Below are positions 1 to 8,347 of a stretch of 47,592 nucleotides of DNA, piece by piece. How positions within the stretch are numbered: the stretch's first letter is position 1; each line of letters begins with the position of its first letter. This stretch comes from JADGHX01 sp035760965 (GTDB lineage: Bacteria; Pseudomonadota; Gammaproteobacteria; Steroidobacterales; Steroidobacteraceae). The translations under genes were made by a program, and so were the position numbers. The notes beneath the pieces were generated by a model. It was given only the letters and a program-made list of their open reading frames with translations. It ran no database searches and was not told the origin of the DNA. Where the stretch lies: NCBI GenBank assembly GCA_035760965.1, contig DASTRY010000016.1:1-47592 (forward strand). The letters are read 5' to 3'.

Positions 1-1415
1 TGAATCCGCAGCACCTCGCACGGCTGCCTCCGCACGACGTGCGGCCCGCGTACGATCGCAACGCCGGCGGCGTCGGCGTGGTGCACTTCGGGCCGGGTGC
101 TTTCCATCGAGCCCATCAGGCCTGGTTCTTCGAGCCGCTGCTTCATGGCGATCCGCGGTGGGGTATCAGCGCCGTCTCGCTCCGAAGCAGCGACGTGCGG
201 GATGCGCTCGCGCCGCAGGACTGCCTTTACACCATCGCCATTCGCGACGAGGTGATCTCGTATCAGGTGATCGGCGCGCTGCGCGAGATTCTCGTCGCGC
301 CGGAAGATCCGGGAGCGGTGGTGGCGCGGCTCTGCGCGCCGACGACGCACCTCGTCACCCTCACCGTGACCGAGAAGGGCTATTGCCTCGCGTGGGACGG
401 CTCGCTCGATCTCGCCCATCCCGACATCCGGCGCGACCTGCAGAACCCGCGCGCGCCAACGAGCGTCATCGGCTTTCTCGTGGAAGGCTTGCGATGCCGC
501 CGCGAACGCGGTCTGCCGCCGTACACCGTCATCAGTTGCGACAACCTTGTCGACAACGGCGCGCGCCTCGCGCGCGCCACCGCGCAGCTCGCGAGCGCTT
601 TCGACCGTGACTTGGCGCGCTGGATCGAAGGCGAAGTGTGCTTCCCGCGAACGATGGTCGACAGCATCACCCCCGCGACCACCGACGCGCTGAAGGACTC
701 CGTGGCGAGCGCGCTCGGCGTGCGCGACCGGTGGCCCGTGCAGCGCGAAGCCTTCGTGCAGTGGGTGATCGAAGACGTGTTCCGTCACGAATCGCCGGAC
801 TGGCAGCGCGCCGGCGTCACGCTGACGAACGACGTCGCCGGCTACGATCGCGCGAAGCTGCGTTTGCTGAACGGAGCGCATTCGACGCTCGCGTACGTCG
901 GGTCGCTGGCCGGCTATGTGACCGTCGCCGAGGCCATGAAGGACGAGGAGCTGCAGGCCTTCGTGCGGACGCTCATGCTCGAGGACATCTTGCCGACGCT
1001 CACGGCGCCGCAAGGTCTCGACCTGCGTACATATGTCGAGGCGATCTTGAAGCGCTTTCGCAATCCGAACATGCGCCATGAGCTCGCGCAGATCGCGTGG
1101 GATGGCTCACAGAAGCTGCCGTTTCGTATTTTGGGCACGGTGCGCGATGCGCTCGCCGCCGGACGGCCGATCGACCGGCTGTGCGTCCCGCTTGCCGCGT
1201 GGATGCATTTCGTGCGGCGCGCGGCGCTGAACGGCACACGTGTCAAGGATCCGCTCGCCGCGCAGTTGTTCGAGATTGGTCAGGCGTGCGACGGGCTCGC
1301 GGCGGCGGACACGTCGCGATTCCTCGCGCTCGAGGCGGTTTTTCCCGCGGAATTGCGCAGCGATTCGCGATTCACACGCGCGTTGGCGCAGGCGTACGAG
1401 CGCTGGCGCACCTGA
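1..1415 (+). CDS. uxuB: Fructuronate reductase (mannitol dehydrogenase family), start cut by one base
   Basis: NAD-dependent polyol/uronate oxidoreductase. In a uronate locus it most likely interconverts D-fructuronate and D-mannonate in the cytoplasm. The first two bases of the window are TG and the frame from base 3 reads straight into the conserved domain, so the start codon is probably an NTG whose first base lies just outside the window. An internal GTG at 39 is a poorer choice. Visible family signatures are the N-terminal HFGPGAFHRAHQ motif, the FPRTMVDSITPAT segment, and the catalytic-lysine motif AKLRLLNGAHS near the middle. At about 470 residues it has the usual family length. The family also contains mannitol 2-dehydrogenase and tagaturonate reductase; the neighbouring kdgK, kdgA and pectate lyases favour a hexuronate substrate. 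Family assignment is firm, exact substrate is inferred. Confidence 0.85.
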   Translation, partial: NPQHLARLPPHDVRPAYDRNAGGVGVVHFGPGAFHRAHQAWFFEPLLHGDPRWGISAVSLRSSDVRDALAPQDCLYTIAIRDEVISYQVIGALREILVAPEDPGAVVARLCAPTTHLVTLTVTEKGYCLAWDGSLDLAHPDIRRDLQNPRAPTSVIGFLVEGLRCRRERGLPPYTVISCDNLVDNGARLARATAQLASAFDRDLARWIEGEVCFPRTMVDSITPATTDALKDSVASALGVRDRWPVQREAFVQWVIEDVFRHESPDWQRAGVTLTNDVAGYDRAKLRLLNGAHSTLAYVGSLAGYVTVAEAMKDEELQAFVRTLMLEDILPTLTAPQGLDLRTYVEAILKRFRNPNMRHELAQIAWDGSQKLPFRILGTVRDALAAGRPIDRLCVPLAAWMHFVRRAALNGTRVKDPLAAQLFEIGQACDGLAAADTSRFLALEAVFPAELRSDSRFTRALAQAYERWRT

Positions 1416-1503
1416 GGTGCCCGCGCTAACGCAGTGTGATTCGTTCCCACAGCCAGCTCTAGCGTCCCTTCTCCCCAGCACGCGCCGGGCTACTTCAATT
1501 TTT

Positions 1504-1683
1504 CATGTGTAGGCGAGCTCGCGGCTGCATGACCTCAGCGGCGACGTTGCCACTCGACGGGCTCAGTCCGCCACCTCACCGGCTACTTCAGGCCTTCATG
1601 TGTAGGCGAGCTCGCGGCTGCACGACATCAGCGGCGACGTGCCACTCGACGGGCTCAGTCCGCCACTTCACCGGCTACTTCAG
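1504..1683. repeat. Two-copy tandem duplication of about 93 bp at the 3' end of the TRAP operon
   Basis: Two nearly identical units begin CATGTGTAGGCGAGCTCG at 1504 and again at 1597. They differ by a few substitutions and one base deletion. The right-hand unit ends in CCGGCTACTTCAG, which contains the dctM stop codon, so the duplicated segment includes the last codons of dctM plus downstream DNA. A degenerate remnant (GGGCTACTTCA at about 1488) precedes the left unit and may be a third partial copy. The rest of the 259-base gap between uxuB and dctM shows no gene. Confidence 0.85.
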
Positions 1684-2955
1684 CACCGACGGCAGCCACA
1701 ACGAGAGCTCCGGCACGAACGCCACGACGAGCAGCACGACGAGCACCGCGAGATAGAACGGCCAGATCGTCCGGAGCGTGTCGCCGATACTGATCTTGCC
1801 GATCGCGGTGCCGACGAAGAGCACCGACCCGATCGGCGGCGTGATCAACCCGAGCCCACCTTTCAGGATCAGAATCACGCCGAAGTGCACGGGATTGATG
1901 CCGATCGCCTTGGCCACTGGCAGGAAGATCGGCGTGCAGATGATGATGAGCGGCGCGAGATCCATGAAGGTGCCGAGGATCAGCAGCATCACGATCATCA
2001 TGAGCAGCACGACGTTCTTGTCGCTCGCCATGCCCGTCAGCAGCTGCACCGCCGCGGCCGGCACTTGGAGATACGCGAGCAGCCAGCCGAACGAGGCGGC
2101 CGCTCCGATCACGAACAGAATGAGGCCCGTCGTGCGCACCGCGCCCGAGCACGCAGCCACGAAGTTCGCGAACGTCAGCTTGCGATAGACCACGGCCGTG
2201 ACGAGCACGGCGTACACGACGGCGATGGATGCGCTCTCCACCGCGGTGAACACGCCGGCGCGAATGCCACCGAAGATCACACCGACGAGCAGCAGCCCGG
2301 GAAGCGCGGCGACCAAGCGCCTCAGCACGGCGCGCATGCCGGGAAACGGCTCCGTGCCGTAGTTCCGCCGCCGCGCCATGATGCCCCCGGTGATCATCAG
2401 CACCACCGTGAGGAGCAGCGCCGGCACGATACCGGCGGCGAACAGGTCCGCGATCGAAATGCCGCCGCCCGCCGATGCGGAATACAGAATGAGGTTGTGC
2501 GAAGGCGGCACGAGCAGCGCGACGACCGCCGCGGACACCGTGACGCTCACCGCGAAGTCGCGATCGAAGCCGCGCTGGATCATCTGCGGGATCATGGTGC
2601 CGCCGATCGCCGAGACGTCCGCGATCGCAGAGCCCGACACGCCGCCGAAGAAGAGCGAGGACAGCACGTTGATCTGTCCGAGCCCGCCGCGCAACCGGCC
2701 GACGAGCGAGGAGGCGAGCGCGATCAGCCGATCCGAGATTCCGCCGCGCATCATCATCTCGCCCGCGAAGATGAAGAGCGGAATCGCGATCAGCGTCGAG
2801 ACGCTCGCGCCTGCAGCGGTTTGCTGGACGACGATGAGCGTCGGCAACCCGAGATACAGCACGGTCGCGAGCGAGGACGCGGCGAGCGCGAACGCCACGG
2901 GCACGCCAATCAGCAGCAGCACCCCGAAAACCCCGAACAGAATTGCGACGGCCAT
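1675..2955 (-). CDS. dctM: TRAP transporter large permease (DctM type)
   Basis: Twelve-helix-type membrane subunit of a tripartite ATP-independent periplasmic transporter, driving uptake of an organic acid with the ion gradient. The 426-residue protein starts MAVAILFGVFGVLLLIGVPV and is hydrophobic throughout. It carries DctM-like segments such as FAGEMMMRGGISDRL, FFGGVSGSAIADVSAIG and LTPPIGSVLF-like text near the C-terminus (here LITPPIGSVLFVGTAIG). It starts three bases after the dctQ stop and is the last gene of the hydratase-dctP-dctQ-dctM operon. The stop codon lies inside the duplicated 3' segment. The substrate is probably a uronate or a keto-acid made from one, judged from the surrounding pectin genes only. 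Confidence 0.93.
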   Translation of the reverse strand: MAVAILFGVFGVLLLIGVPVAFALAASSLATVLYLGLPTLIVVQQTAAGASVSTLIAIPLFIFAGEMMMRGGISDRLIALASSLVGRLRGGLGQINVLSSLFFGGVSGSAIADVSAIGGTMIPQMIQRGFDRDFAVSVTVSAAVVALLVPPSHNLILYSASAGGGISIADLFAAGIVPALLLTVVLMITGGIMARRRNYGTEPFPGMRAVLRRLVAALPGLLLVGVIFGGIRAGVFTAVESASIAVVYAVLVTAVVYRKLTFANFVAACSGAVRTTGLILFVIGAAASFGWLLAYLQVPAAAVQLLTGMASDKNVVLLMMIVMLLILGTFMDLAPLIIICTPIFLPVAKAIGINPVHFGVILILKGGLGLITPPIGSVLFVGTAIGKISIGDTLRTIWPFYLAVLVVLLVVAFVPELSLWLPSVLK

Positions 2956-2958
2956 GGC

Positions 2959-3474
2959 TCAGCGCTCGCGCGCGGGTGGCGTTGCGCCGGCGAACAGCCG
3001 TTCGAGCGCAAAGAGCGCGATCAACGCGCCGCCGAGCCCGATGGGCAGGAACACGAGCCCCTGCGGCAGCGGCGCGGCCGCCATCGGGATCTGCCAATCG
3101 TCGACCATGAGCAGCGCGCCCCAGAACGCGAGCAGCGAGCCGATGGCGAAGATCACGAGCCGCGCGATGGTCAGCAGCACGAGCCGCACCTTCGGCGGCG
3201 CGACGTGCAGCGCGAGGAAGAAACCGAAGTGCGACTCGGAGCGCACCCCTGCGGCCGCGCCGAACATCATCGCGAAGCTCATGAGGAGCAGCACGACGGG
3301 CTCGGTCCAGCTCGGTGAGTCGTTGAGGACGTAGCGCGCGTACACCTGCCATGCTTCGACGAGCGTCATGCCGACGAGCGCGATGCAGGCGACCGCCGTG
3401 ACGATGCTCGCGAGCGTTGCCATGATCCGCGTGAGCGGATGCACTTCGCTCAGCCGACGCGCTTCAACCGACAT
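2959..3474 (-). CDS. dctQ: TRAP transporter small permease (DctQ type)
   Basis: Four-helix small membrane subunit of the same TRAP transporter. I chose the ATG at 3474 (protein MSVEARRLSEVHPLTRIM..., 171 residues) because GAGGGTGG lies just upstream and because a longer reading would overlap dctP. The segment YARYVLNDSPSWTEPVVLLLM and the following run of hydrophobic helices are typical of DctQ, where the conserved Trp-Glu motif sits at the start of the second helix. It is placed between dctP and dctM, the usual order for this family. No oddities seen. Confidence 0.9.
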   Translation of the reverse strand: MSVEARRLSEVHPLTRIMATLASIVTAVACIALVGMTLVEAWQVYARYVLNDSPSWTEPVVLLLMSFAMMFGAAAGVRSESHFGFFLALHVAPPKVRLVLLTIARLVIFAIGSLLAFWGALLMVDDWQIPMAAAPLPQGLVFLPIGLGGALIALFALERLFAGATPPARER

Positions 3475-3515
3475 TGCCACCCTCGATCTGCCTCTGTGCG
3501 CTCTGGCTCGGCCGC

Positions 3516-4574
3516 TCACGCCAGCGCGCGAATCTCGCGATACAGCCGCTCGAGCGCGCTATCCCGCAGATAGCGCTCGAGCACCGGTGCCGCGGCCTTG
3601 CGGAACGCCGCGCGGTCCACCTCGGTCACTTTCGTTCCTGCTTTCTCGACGGCCGCGCGCGACTCGCTTTCGCTGCGGTCCCAGCGCTCGCGCATGTAGG
3701 GCACGGAGCGTGCGGCGGTTGCAACGATGAGCTCGCGATCCGCGCTACTCAGCGCGTCGAATTTGCGCTTCGACATCAACAGCACTTCCGGCGCGTACGA
3801 GTGCTCGGACTGCGACCAGTAGTGCGCGACTTCGAACTGGCGGCTCGTGAAGAACGTCGTCCAGTTGTTCTCGGCGCCGTCGATGAGGCGCGTCTGCAAT
3901 GCCGAGAACACTTCGCCGTACGAGAGCGGCGTCGGGTTCGCGCCGAGCGCGCGGATGAGACCGACGAAGATGTCCGACGGCGGCACGCGGATCTTCAGGC
4001 CGTGCAGCTGCGCCGGCTCGACGATCGGATGCAGGTGGTTGTAGAAGCAACGCGTGCCGGAGTCGTAGAACGCAAGGCCGATCAGGCCGCGCGCTTGAAA
4101 CGCTTCCAAGATCGCGCGCCCCGGTGCGCCATCGAGCGCGCGGCGCATGTGCGCGGTGTCATCGAAGACGTACGGCAGCGCGAGGATGTCCGTCAGCGGA
4201 AACGCGTTGTTGAGCGCGGCGACGTTCACGCGCGCGATGTCGAGCGCGCCGTACCGGGCGAGATTGATGGCGTCCGACTCGCGACCGAGCTGGCCCGAGT
4301 GGTAGACGCGCATGCCGAGTCGACCGCCGGTCTCGCGCTGCAGGACCTCGCCCATCCAGCGAATCGCCTCGACGGTCGGATAGTCGGCAACGTGGACGTC
4401 GGCGGCCGTGAGCACGGTGGACGGTTCGCCCGTCGCGGCGGATGCGGCCGCACGCACCGGCGCGAGTCGCGCGAGCGCCGCGGAGCCGAGCAGGCCGAGC
4501 GCAGCGCGCCGGGACACACGCGCGCGCTCGTCCGCGCCGGACGCGCTTCGGTACGCGACATCGGCCGCAGTCAC
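3516..4574 (-). CDS. dctP: TRAP transporter substrate-binding protein (DctP family), Tat-type signal
   Basis: Periplasmic binding protein that presents a small organic acid to the DctQM permease. The GTG at 4574 overlaps the stop codon of the upstream hydratase (GTGA), which implies translational coupling; an in-frame ATG at 4616 would extend it by 14 residues without such support. Near the N-terminus SRRAALGLLGSAALARL looks like a twin-arginine export signal. Then come DctP features: HVADYPTVEAIRWMG, YHSGQLGRESDAINLARYGALDIARV, and the FYNHLHPIVEPAQLHGLKIRVPPSD stretch, split here as GLKIRVPPSD with the conserved Arg that usually binds the carboxylate. About 352 residues, normal for the family. 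Ligand inferred as a uronate-type acid from context. Confidence 0.9.
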   Translation of the reverse strand: MTAADVAYRSASGADERARVSRRAALGLLGSAALARLAPVRAAASAATGEPSTVLTAADVHVADYPTVEAIRWMGEVLQRETGGRLGMRVYHSGQLGRESDAINLARYGALDIARVNVAALNNAFPLTDILALPYVFDDTAHMRRALDGAPGRAILEAFQARGLIGLAFYDSGTRCFYNHLHPIVEPAQLHGLKIRVPPSDIFVGLIRALGANPTPLSYGEVFSALQTRLIDGAENNWTTFFTSRQFEVAHYWSQSEHSYAPEVLLMSKRKFDALSSADRELIVATAARSVPYMRERWDRSESESRAAVEKAGTKVTEVDRAAFRKAAAPVLERYLRDSALERLYREIRALA

Positions 4575-5407
4575 GTCGACGCCCCCTCGACCGGCTGCGC
4601 GCGTACTGCGCGGCACTGAATCTCCGCGATGCCGGCGAAGACGACGCGCGAGCTCTGCCCGATGCGAATGTCGTGAATGCCCGTGGTCGCGCCCGTCGAT
4701 ACGAGCTGCCCTGCCGCGAGCGGCAGGCCCCGGCGCGCGCAGCGGTTCATCGCGAACGCGAGAGCAGCCAACGGCCCGCCCGGCACGGAGGCGGCGCTCC
4801 CATTGCCAACACGCTGGCCGTCCACGAATGTTTCACTGAGGAGTCGATCGGGCGGAATGTCACGCCAATTTGGAATCTCTGGACCGACAATCAGCCCGGC
4901 GTTGTTGCCGAAGTCCGAGATCACGACGGTCGCGCCGAGCTCGTTGATCGTCGCGAGCGGACTGCCTGCGGTCTCGATGCCGACGTGGAGCGCACCGACG
5001 AGCTCGCTCGCGGTGGCGGCGTCCCAGTCGGTCTTGCCCGGCGTCGCATCGGTGCGGAGCTGCACGATGAACTCCGCTTCCACGGCCGCGAACCCGCCGT
5101 CGAAAACAGGAAACTCCACGACCTCGTCGGGGCGCGCGCGCCGCACACTGCGCGCGAAGATGGGCCCGACGAGCCGATCCTCGCCCAGGCGACCGAGCCA
5201 GGGCTCGCCGATGCGCCCGACCTTCCAGCCTTGTACGCGGTCCGGCCACATCGCTATCGCCGCGTCCTGGCAGGCGTAGGCGGCCTCGACCGATGTCGGG
5301 ATCGCTCCGGGGAAGGCGGGCAGCGACAGGCCTGCGAGGCGCGCGCGCACGAAGCGGGCCGCAATGTCCCGAGCCTCTCCGAGCGTCATGTCCGAGCGCG
5401 TGTTCAT
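4571..5407 (-). CDS. FAH-superfamily hydratase (2-keto-4-pentenoate hydratase/MhpD-like)
   Basis: Resembles 2-oxopent-4-enoate hydratase-type members of the fumarylacetoacetate hydrolase superfamily, cytoplasmic metal-dependent enzymes acting on 2-keto acids. Visible features are GWKVGRIGEPWLGRLGEDRLVGP, the metal-binding style EAE in FAAVEAEFIVQL, GIETAGSP, an Asp in VVISDFGNNAGLIVGP, and the late GQLVSTGATTGIHDIRIGQ segment. The start is uncertain: ATG at 5407 (278 residues) or ATG at 5389 (272 residues); neither has a strong ribosome site. It is the first gene of the TRAP operon and overlaps dctP. Its substrate cannot be read from sequence. The context suggests a keto-deoxy sugar acid, while classical MhpD substrates come from aromatic breakdown. 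Confidence 0.8.
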   Translation of the reverse strand: MNTRSDMTLGEARDIAARFVRARLAGLSLPAFPGAIPTSVEAAYACQDAAIAMWPDRVQGWKVGRIGEPWLGRLGEDRLVGPIFARSVRRARPDEVVEFPVFDGGFAAVEAEFIVQLRTDATPGKTDWDAATASELVGALHVGIETAGSPLATINELGATVVISDFGNNAGLIVGPEIPNWRDIPPDRLLSETFVDGQRVGNGSAASVPGGPLAALAFAMNRCARRGLPLAAGQLVSTGATTGIHDIRIGQSSRVVFAGIAEIQCRAVRAQPVEGAST

Positions 5408-5428
5408 CGACAGAAAACTCTGCGTTTT

Positions 5429-5457
5429 TGTATATAGGAAACCGGTGTCATTTACAA
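5429..5457 (-). promoter_or_regulatory. Promoter of the hydratase-TRAP operon with embedded operator
   Basis: Reading the minus strand, a -35 box TTGTAA (5452-5457) is followed by exactly 17 bases and a -10 box TATACA (5429-5434). The spacer holds ATGACACCGGT (complement of 5441-5451), the same motif found at the receptor/kdgK control region. Transcription would begin near 5422, leaving a short leader before the hydratase ATG. The motif position between -35 and -10 is what a repressor site would occupy. On the plus strand the same DNA also contains TATATA (5431-5436), which could be a -10 box for the divergent pectate lyase, though I see no clear -35 for it. Confidence 0.65.
5441..5452. promoter_or_regulatory. 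Putative operator ACCGGTGTCATT (half-perfect copy of the pectin-locus motif)
   Basis: The sequence ACCGGTGTCATT is the exact reverse complement of AATGACACCGGT seen at 11256 and 11449. One half of the palindrome is intact and the other half (AGGAA side) has decayed. It lies between the hydratase operon and the divergent pectate lyase and could control both. The central CCGG/CG arrangement is typical of operators of LacI-family repressors. Confidence 0.6.
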
Positions 5458-5489
5458 TGAATCCGGACCGCTTCGAGGGGGACCCCGCC

Positions 5490-6842
5490 TTGTCATCATC
5501 GCATCGTTTCGCTCCGTGTCTGCGCTTCGCGCTGTGTCTGTCCGTTGCTCTCGCCGCGCTCGCCGGCAGCGCGAGCGCCATCGCCGCAAGCGATCGCTCC
5601 GCGCCGGCCGCAGATGCATCGGATGATCTGCCCGCATTCCCCGGTGCGCTCGGCTGGGCCGCGCACACGCCCGGCGGTCGCGGCGGCAAGATCATTCGCG
5701 TGACCACGCTCGCTGCGGACGGCCCGGGCTCCTTCGCCGAGGCGGTGCGCGCGAGCGGTCCGCGCATTGTCGTGTTCGAGGTCGGCGGCATCGTCGATCT
5801 CGGTCGCAAGGAGATCGTGATTCGCGAGCCGTACCTCACCATTGCCGGTCAGACCGCGCCGTCGCCGGGCATCACGTTCATCCGCGGCGGCATCGACGTC
5901 GCCACGCACGACGTCGTCATCCAGCACATTCGCGTGCGTCCGGGCACAGCGGGCCTGCCGAAGATGAGCGGCTGGGAAACCGATGCGCTCTCCACGGTGG
6001 GCGGCGCGCACGACGTGATCATCGATCACTGCACGTTCACGTGGGCCACGGACGAGAACCTCTCCGCGTCCGGTCCGCGCTTCGCGGGCAGCACGCCCGA
6101 CGAATGGCGCGAGCACACCTCTCATCGCATCACGTTCAGCAACAACATCATCGCGGAGGGGCTCGCCTACGCGACGCACAGCAAGGTCGAGCACTCGAAG
6201 GGCAGCCTGATTCACGACAACGTCACCGACATCCTCATCGTCGGCAACCTGTACGCGCACAACATGGAGCGCAATCCGCTCTTCAAGGGCGGCGCGCGCG
6301 GCGTCGTGGCGAACAACCTCATCTACGACCCCGGCCAGAAGGCCGCGCACTACAACCTCATCGCGGAGGAATGGGGCGATCACCCGGTACAGGTGGGCCG
6401 GATGGCGTTCATCGGCAATGTCATGCGCGCAGGGCCATCCACACCGAACGAGCTGGCGCTCTTCGCGCTCGGCGGGTCCGGTGACGTGGAGCTCTACGCG
6501 GACGACAACATCGTCGTGGATCGCCTGGGCCGCCCGCTGCCGCTGACGAGCCGCTATACGACGAGCCCCGCCACCATTCGCAACGTGAAGAAAGCGCCCG
6601 TCGTGCCGTACGGCTGGAAGCCCATGCGCGCGCTCGACGTGCAGGATGCGGTGATCAAGAACGTGGGCGCGCGCCCGTGGGATCGCGATCATCACGACGC
6701 GCGCATCCTCGCGGATACCATCGAGGCGCGCGGCAAGATCATCGACAGCGAGCAGGAGGTCGGTGGCTATCCGGAGCAGGTCCCGACGCACGCGCCGTTC
6801 GACGAGTCGGCGTGGGACCTGCGCTTCATGACGCGCAAATGA
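5490..6842 (+). CDS. Secreted pectate lyase (PL1-like parallel beta-helix)
   Basis: Extracellular or periplasmic polysaccharide lyase that cleaves pectate by beta-elimination, giving unsaturated oligogalacturonides. The preferred start is TTG at 5490 because GAGGGGGA lies at 5475-5482, seven bases upstream. An ATG at 5457 would add 11 residues. After a Sec signal ending GSASA, the mature protein opens with the family-like FPGALGWAAHTPGGRGGKI and then beta-helix rungs: IVVFEVGGIVDL, YLTIAGQTAPSPGI, VVIQHIRVRPG, DVIIDHCTFTWATDEN, ILIVGNLYAHNMERNP. The Asp/Asn-rich rungs are consistent with calcium binding. It diverges from the hydratase-TRAP operon and its stop is only three bases from the end of the second lyase. 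Family firm, exact substrate (pectate versus rhamnogalacturonan backbone) inferred. Confidence 0.87.
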   Translation: MSSSHRFAPCLRFALCLSVALAALAGSASAIAASDRSAPAADASDDLPAFPGALGWAAHTPGGRGGKIIRVTTLAADGPGSFAEAVRASGPRIVVFEVGGIVDLGRKEIVIREPYLTIAGQTAPSPGITFIRGGIDVATHDVVIQHIRVRPGTAGLPKMSGWETDALSTVGGAHDVIIDHCTFTWATDENLSASGPRFAGSTPDEWREHTSHRITFSNNIIAEGLAYATHSKVEHSKGSLIHDNVTDILIVGNLYAHNMERNPLFKGGARGVVANNLIYDPGQKAAHYNLIAEEWGDHPVQVGRMAFIGNVMRAGPSTPNELALFALGGSGDVELYADDNIVVDRLGRPLPLTSRYTTSPATIRNVKKAPVVPYGWKPMRALDVQDAVIKNVGARPWDRDHHDARILADTIEARGKIIDSEQEVGGYPEQVPTHAPFDESAWDLRFMTRK

Positions 6843-6845
6843 ACG

Positions 6846-8225
6846 CTACCAGTTGAACGGCCCGGCGTCGTTCTGCACCGAGGAGGGCACGTCCCGCGTC
6901 TCCTCGATCTCCGTGAAGAGCGTCGGCGCCCAGTTGACGGTGGGGACGAGGTCCGGGTCGTTCACCGCGTTCCACACGGCCACGAGGTCGATGAGGTTCT
7001 TGTTGGGCGTGCCATTCAGGTGCGTGCCGGCGGCGAAGATCGCGGTGCCGTTGAAGCGAGCGATGAGCTGATCCGGCGTGACGTTCTTGTCGGTCTTGAA
7101 GAAGTTGTTCTCCGCGTAGATCGCGGACTCGACGCCGACGCCCCAGCTGTACTGATAGTGCGGCAGCTTCTCGATCTTGTAGTAGTTGTTGTAGATGTGA
7201 ACCTGCCCGAACCGCACGCGCGGCGCCCGCTGCTGAATGCCGTCGTAGAGGTTGTGATGGAAGGTCACGCGCAGCTTGCCGCGATCTGCGCTCGCGCTGT
7301 CGGACGAGCCGATCAGCGAGGTCTTGTCGTGATCCAGGAAGCGGTTCCAGGACACGGTGACCAGGTCCGACGCGTTCGTGATGTCGAGCAAGCCGTCGTG
7401 CACCTGATAGAGCACACCGAAGTACTGCGGCAGCGTCTCGTCGCGCGTCGCCTTGTCGCGGAAGATGTTGTGATCGATCCAGACGTTGTTCGCATCGCGT
7501 AGCGAGATCGAGTCGTACAGGGAATTCCACGAGCCGAGCGCACCATCCGTCGGCGCCCACTGCGGGAAGCAGTCGTACGTGTCCTCGAGCGTGAGATTGC
7601 GAATGATGATGTTGGTGCGGCTGTTCGCCACGCCCGCCGTGCCGCGGATGTCGAGCCACGCGCCGCGCAGCGTCGCCTTCTTGCCGACGCCGACGATCGT
7701 CGTGTTCGAGCCGATGCGGATGCGCACGCGCGCTTGCTGCGCGGCTTGCGACGCGACGCGCGCGGATTCGAGCGGCCCGCTCGGCGCGACACGACCCCAG
7801 ACCGCGGGATCGTATGTCGCGAGGAACGCTTCGAGCGTGTAGCCGTCGCGATAGTAGTCCTCGCAGGTGAGCGGGTTGTTCGCGTCGTCGACGTTGAAGT
7901 CGAGCGTGCCCTCGACGTAGATGATCTTCGGCTCGTTCGACGGATTCGAGGGCGAGGTCGACGAGGGCACGCCGTTGTTCAGCGCCGCGATCAGCTCGGC
8001 GCGCGTGCGCACGGTGTAGACCTGCTCCGGCGCGGCGAGCGCACCGCCCGTCGTTCCCGCACCGGCGGCAGCCCACCCATCGTTCGATGCGAGGACTTCG
8101 CGTCCGAGATCGCGCTTGTGTCCGTCACCGGCAAGCGCCAGAGCGCTGCTCGCGCCCACGACCAAAAGAACGCCGATCCGGTGGAATCGCAATCCGCGGA
8201 CGCGGGCGCCCTTCGATACTCGCAT
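6846..8225 (-). CDS. Secreted pectate lyase, PL1 family
   Basis: A 459-residue secreted lyase with the best PL1 signatures in the window. ATG at 8225 is preceded by GGGGGGAAGGG. A hydrophobic signal (IGVLLVVGASSALALAG) leads into SNDGWAAAGAGTTGG and RAELIAALNNG, typical of pectate/pectin lyases. Downstream are TTIVGVGKKATLRG, the VWIDHNIF rung (cf. the conserved WIDH motif), DGLLDITNASDLVTVSWNRF with calcium-site Asp residues, and VTFHHNLYDGIQQRAPRVRFGQVHIYNNYY, which contains the conserved RxPR-type catalytic Arg segment. It lies 122 bases after the TonB receptor gene on the same strand and is probably transcribed with it. It should release unsaturated oligogalacturonides for that receptor. 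Confidence 0.93.
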   Translation of the reverse strand: MRVSKGARVRGLRFHRIGVLLVVGASSALALAGDGHKRDLGREVLASNDGWAAAGAGTTGGALAAPEQVYTVRTRAELIAALNNGVPSSTSPSNPSNEPKIIYVEGTLDFNVDDANNPLTCEDYYRDGYTLEAFLATYDPAVWGRVAPSGPLESARVASQAAQQARVRIRIGSNTTIVGVGKKATLRGAWLDIRGTAGVANSRTNIIIRNLTLEDTYDCFPQWAPTDGALGSWNSLYDSISLRDANNVWIDHNIFRDKATRDETLPQYFGVLYQVHDGLLDITNASDLVTVSWNRFLDHDKTSLIGSSDSASADRGKLRVTFHHNLYDGIQQRAPRVRFGQVHIYNNYYKIEKLPHYQYSWGVGVESAIYAENNFFKTDKNVTPDQLIARFNGTAIFAAGTHLNGTPNKNLIDLVAVWNAVNDPDLVPTVNWAPTLFTEIEETRDVPSSVQNDAGPFNW

Positions 8226-8347
8226 TGCCCTTCCCCCCTGCGCGTCGCACGCGCGCTTCTTGCACCGAGCAACTCGACTGACGACGACGCCCGCCGGGCG
8301 AGCCCCAGCGCTCACCCGACGAGCGTCTCGTCTCCTACTCGACGTGA

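Noticed and set aside
1639..3318. 559-codon plus-strand frame across dctM and dctQ
   Set aside because: Translation is a low-complexity run of Arg, His, Asp, Gln and Glu; the minus-strand TRAP genes explain the region.
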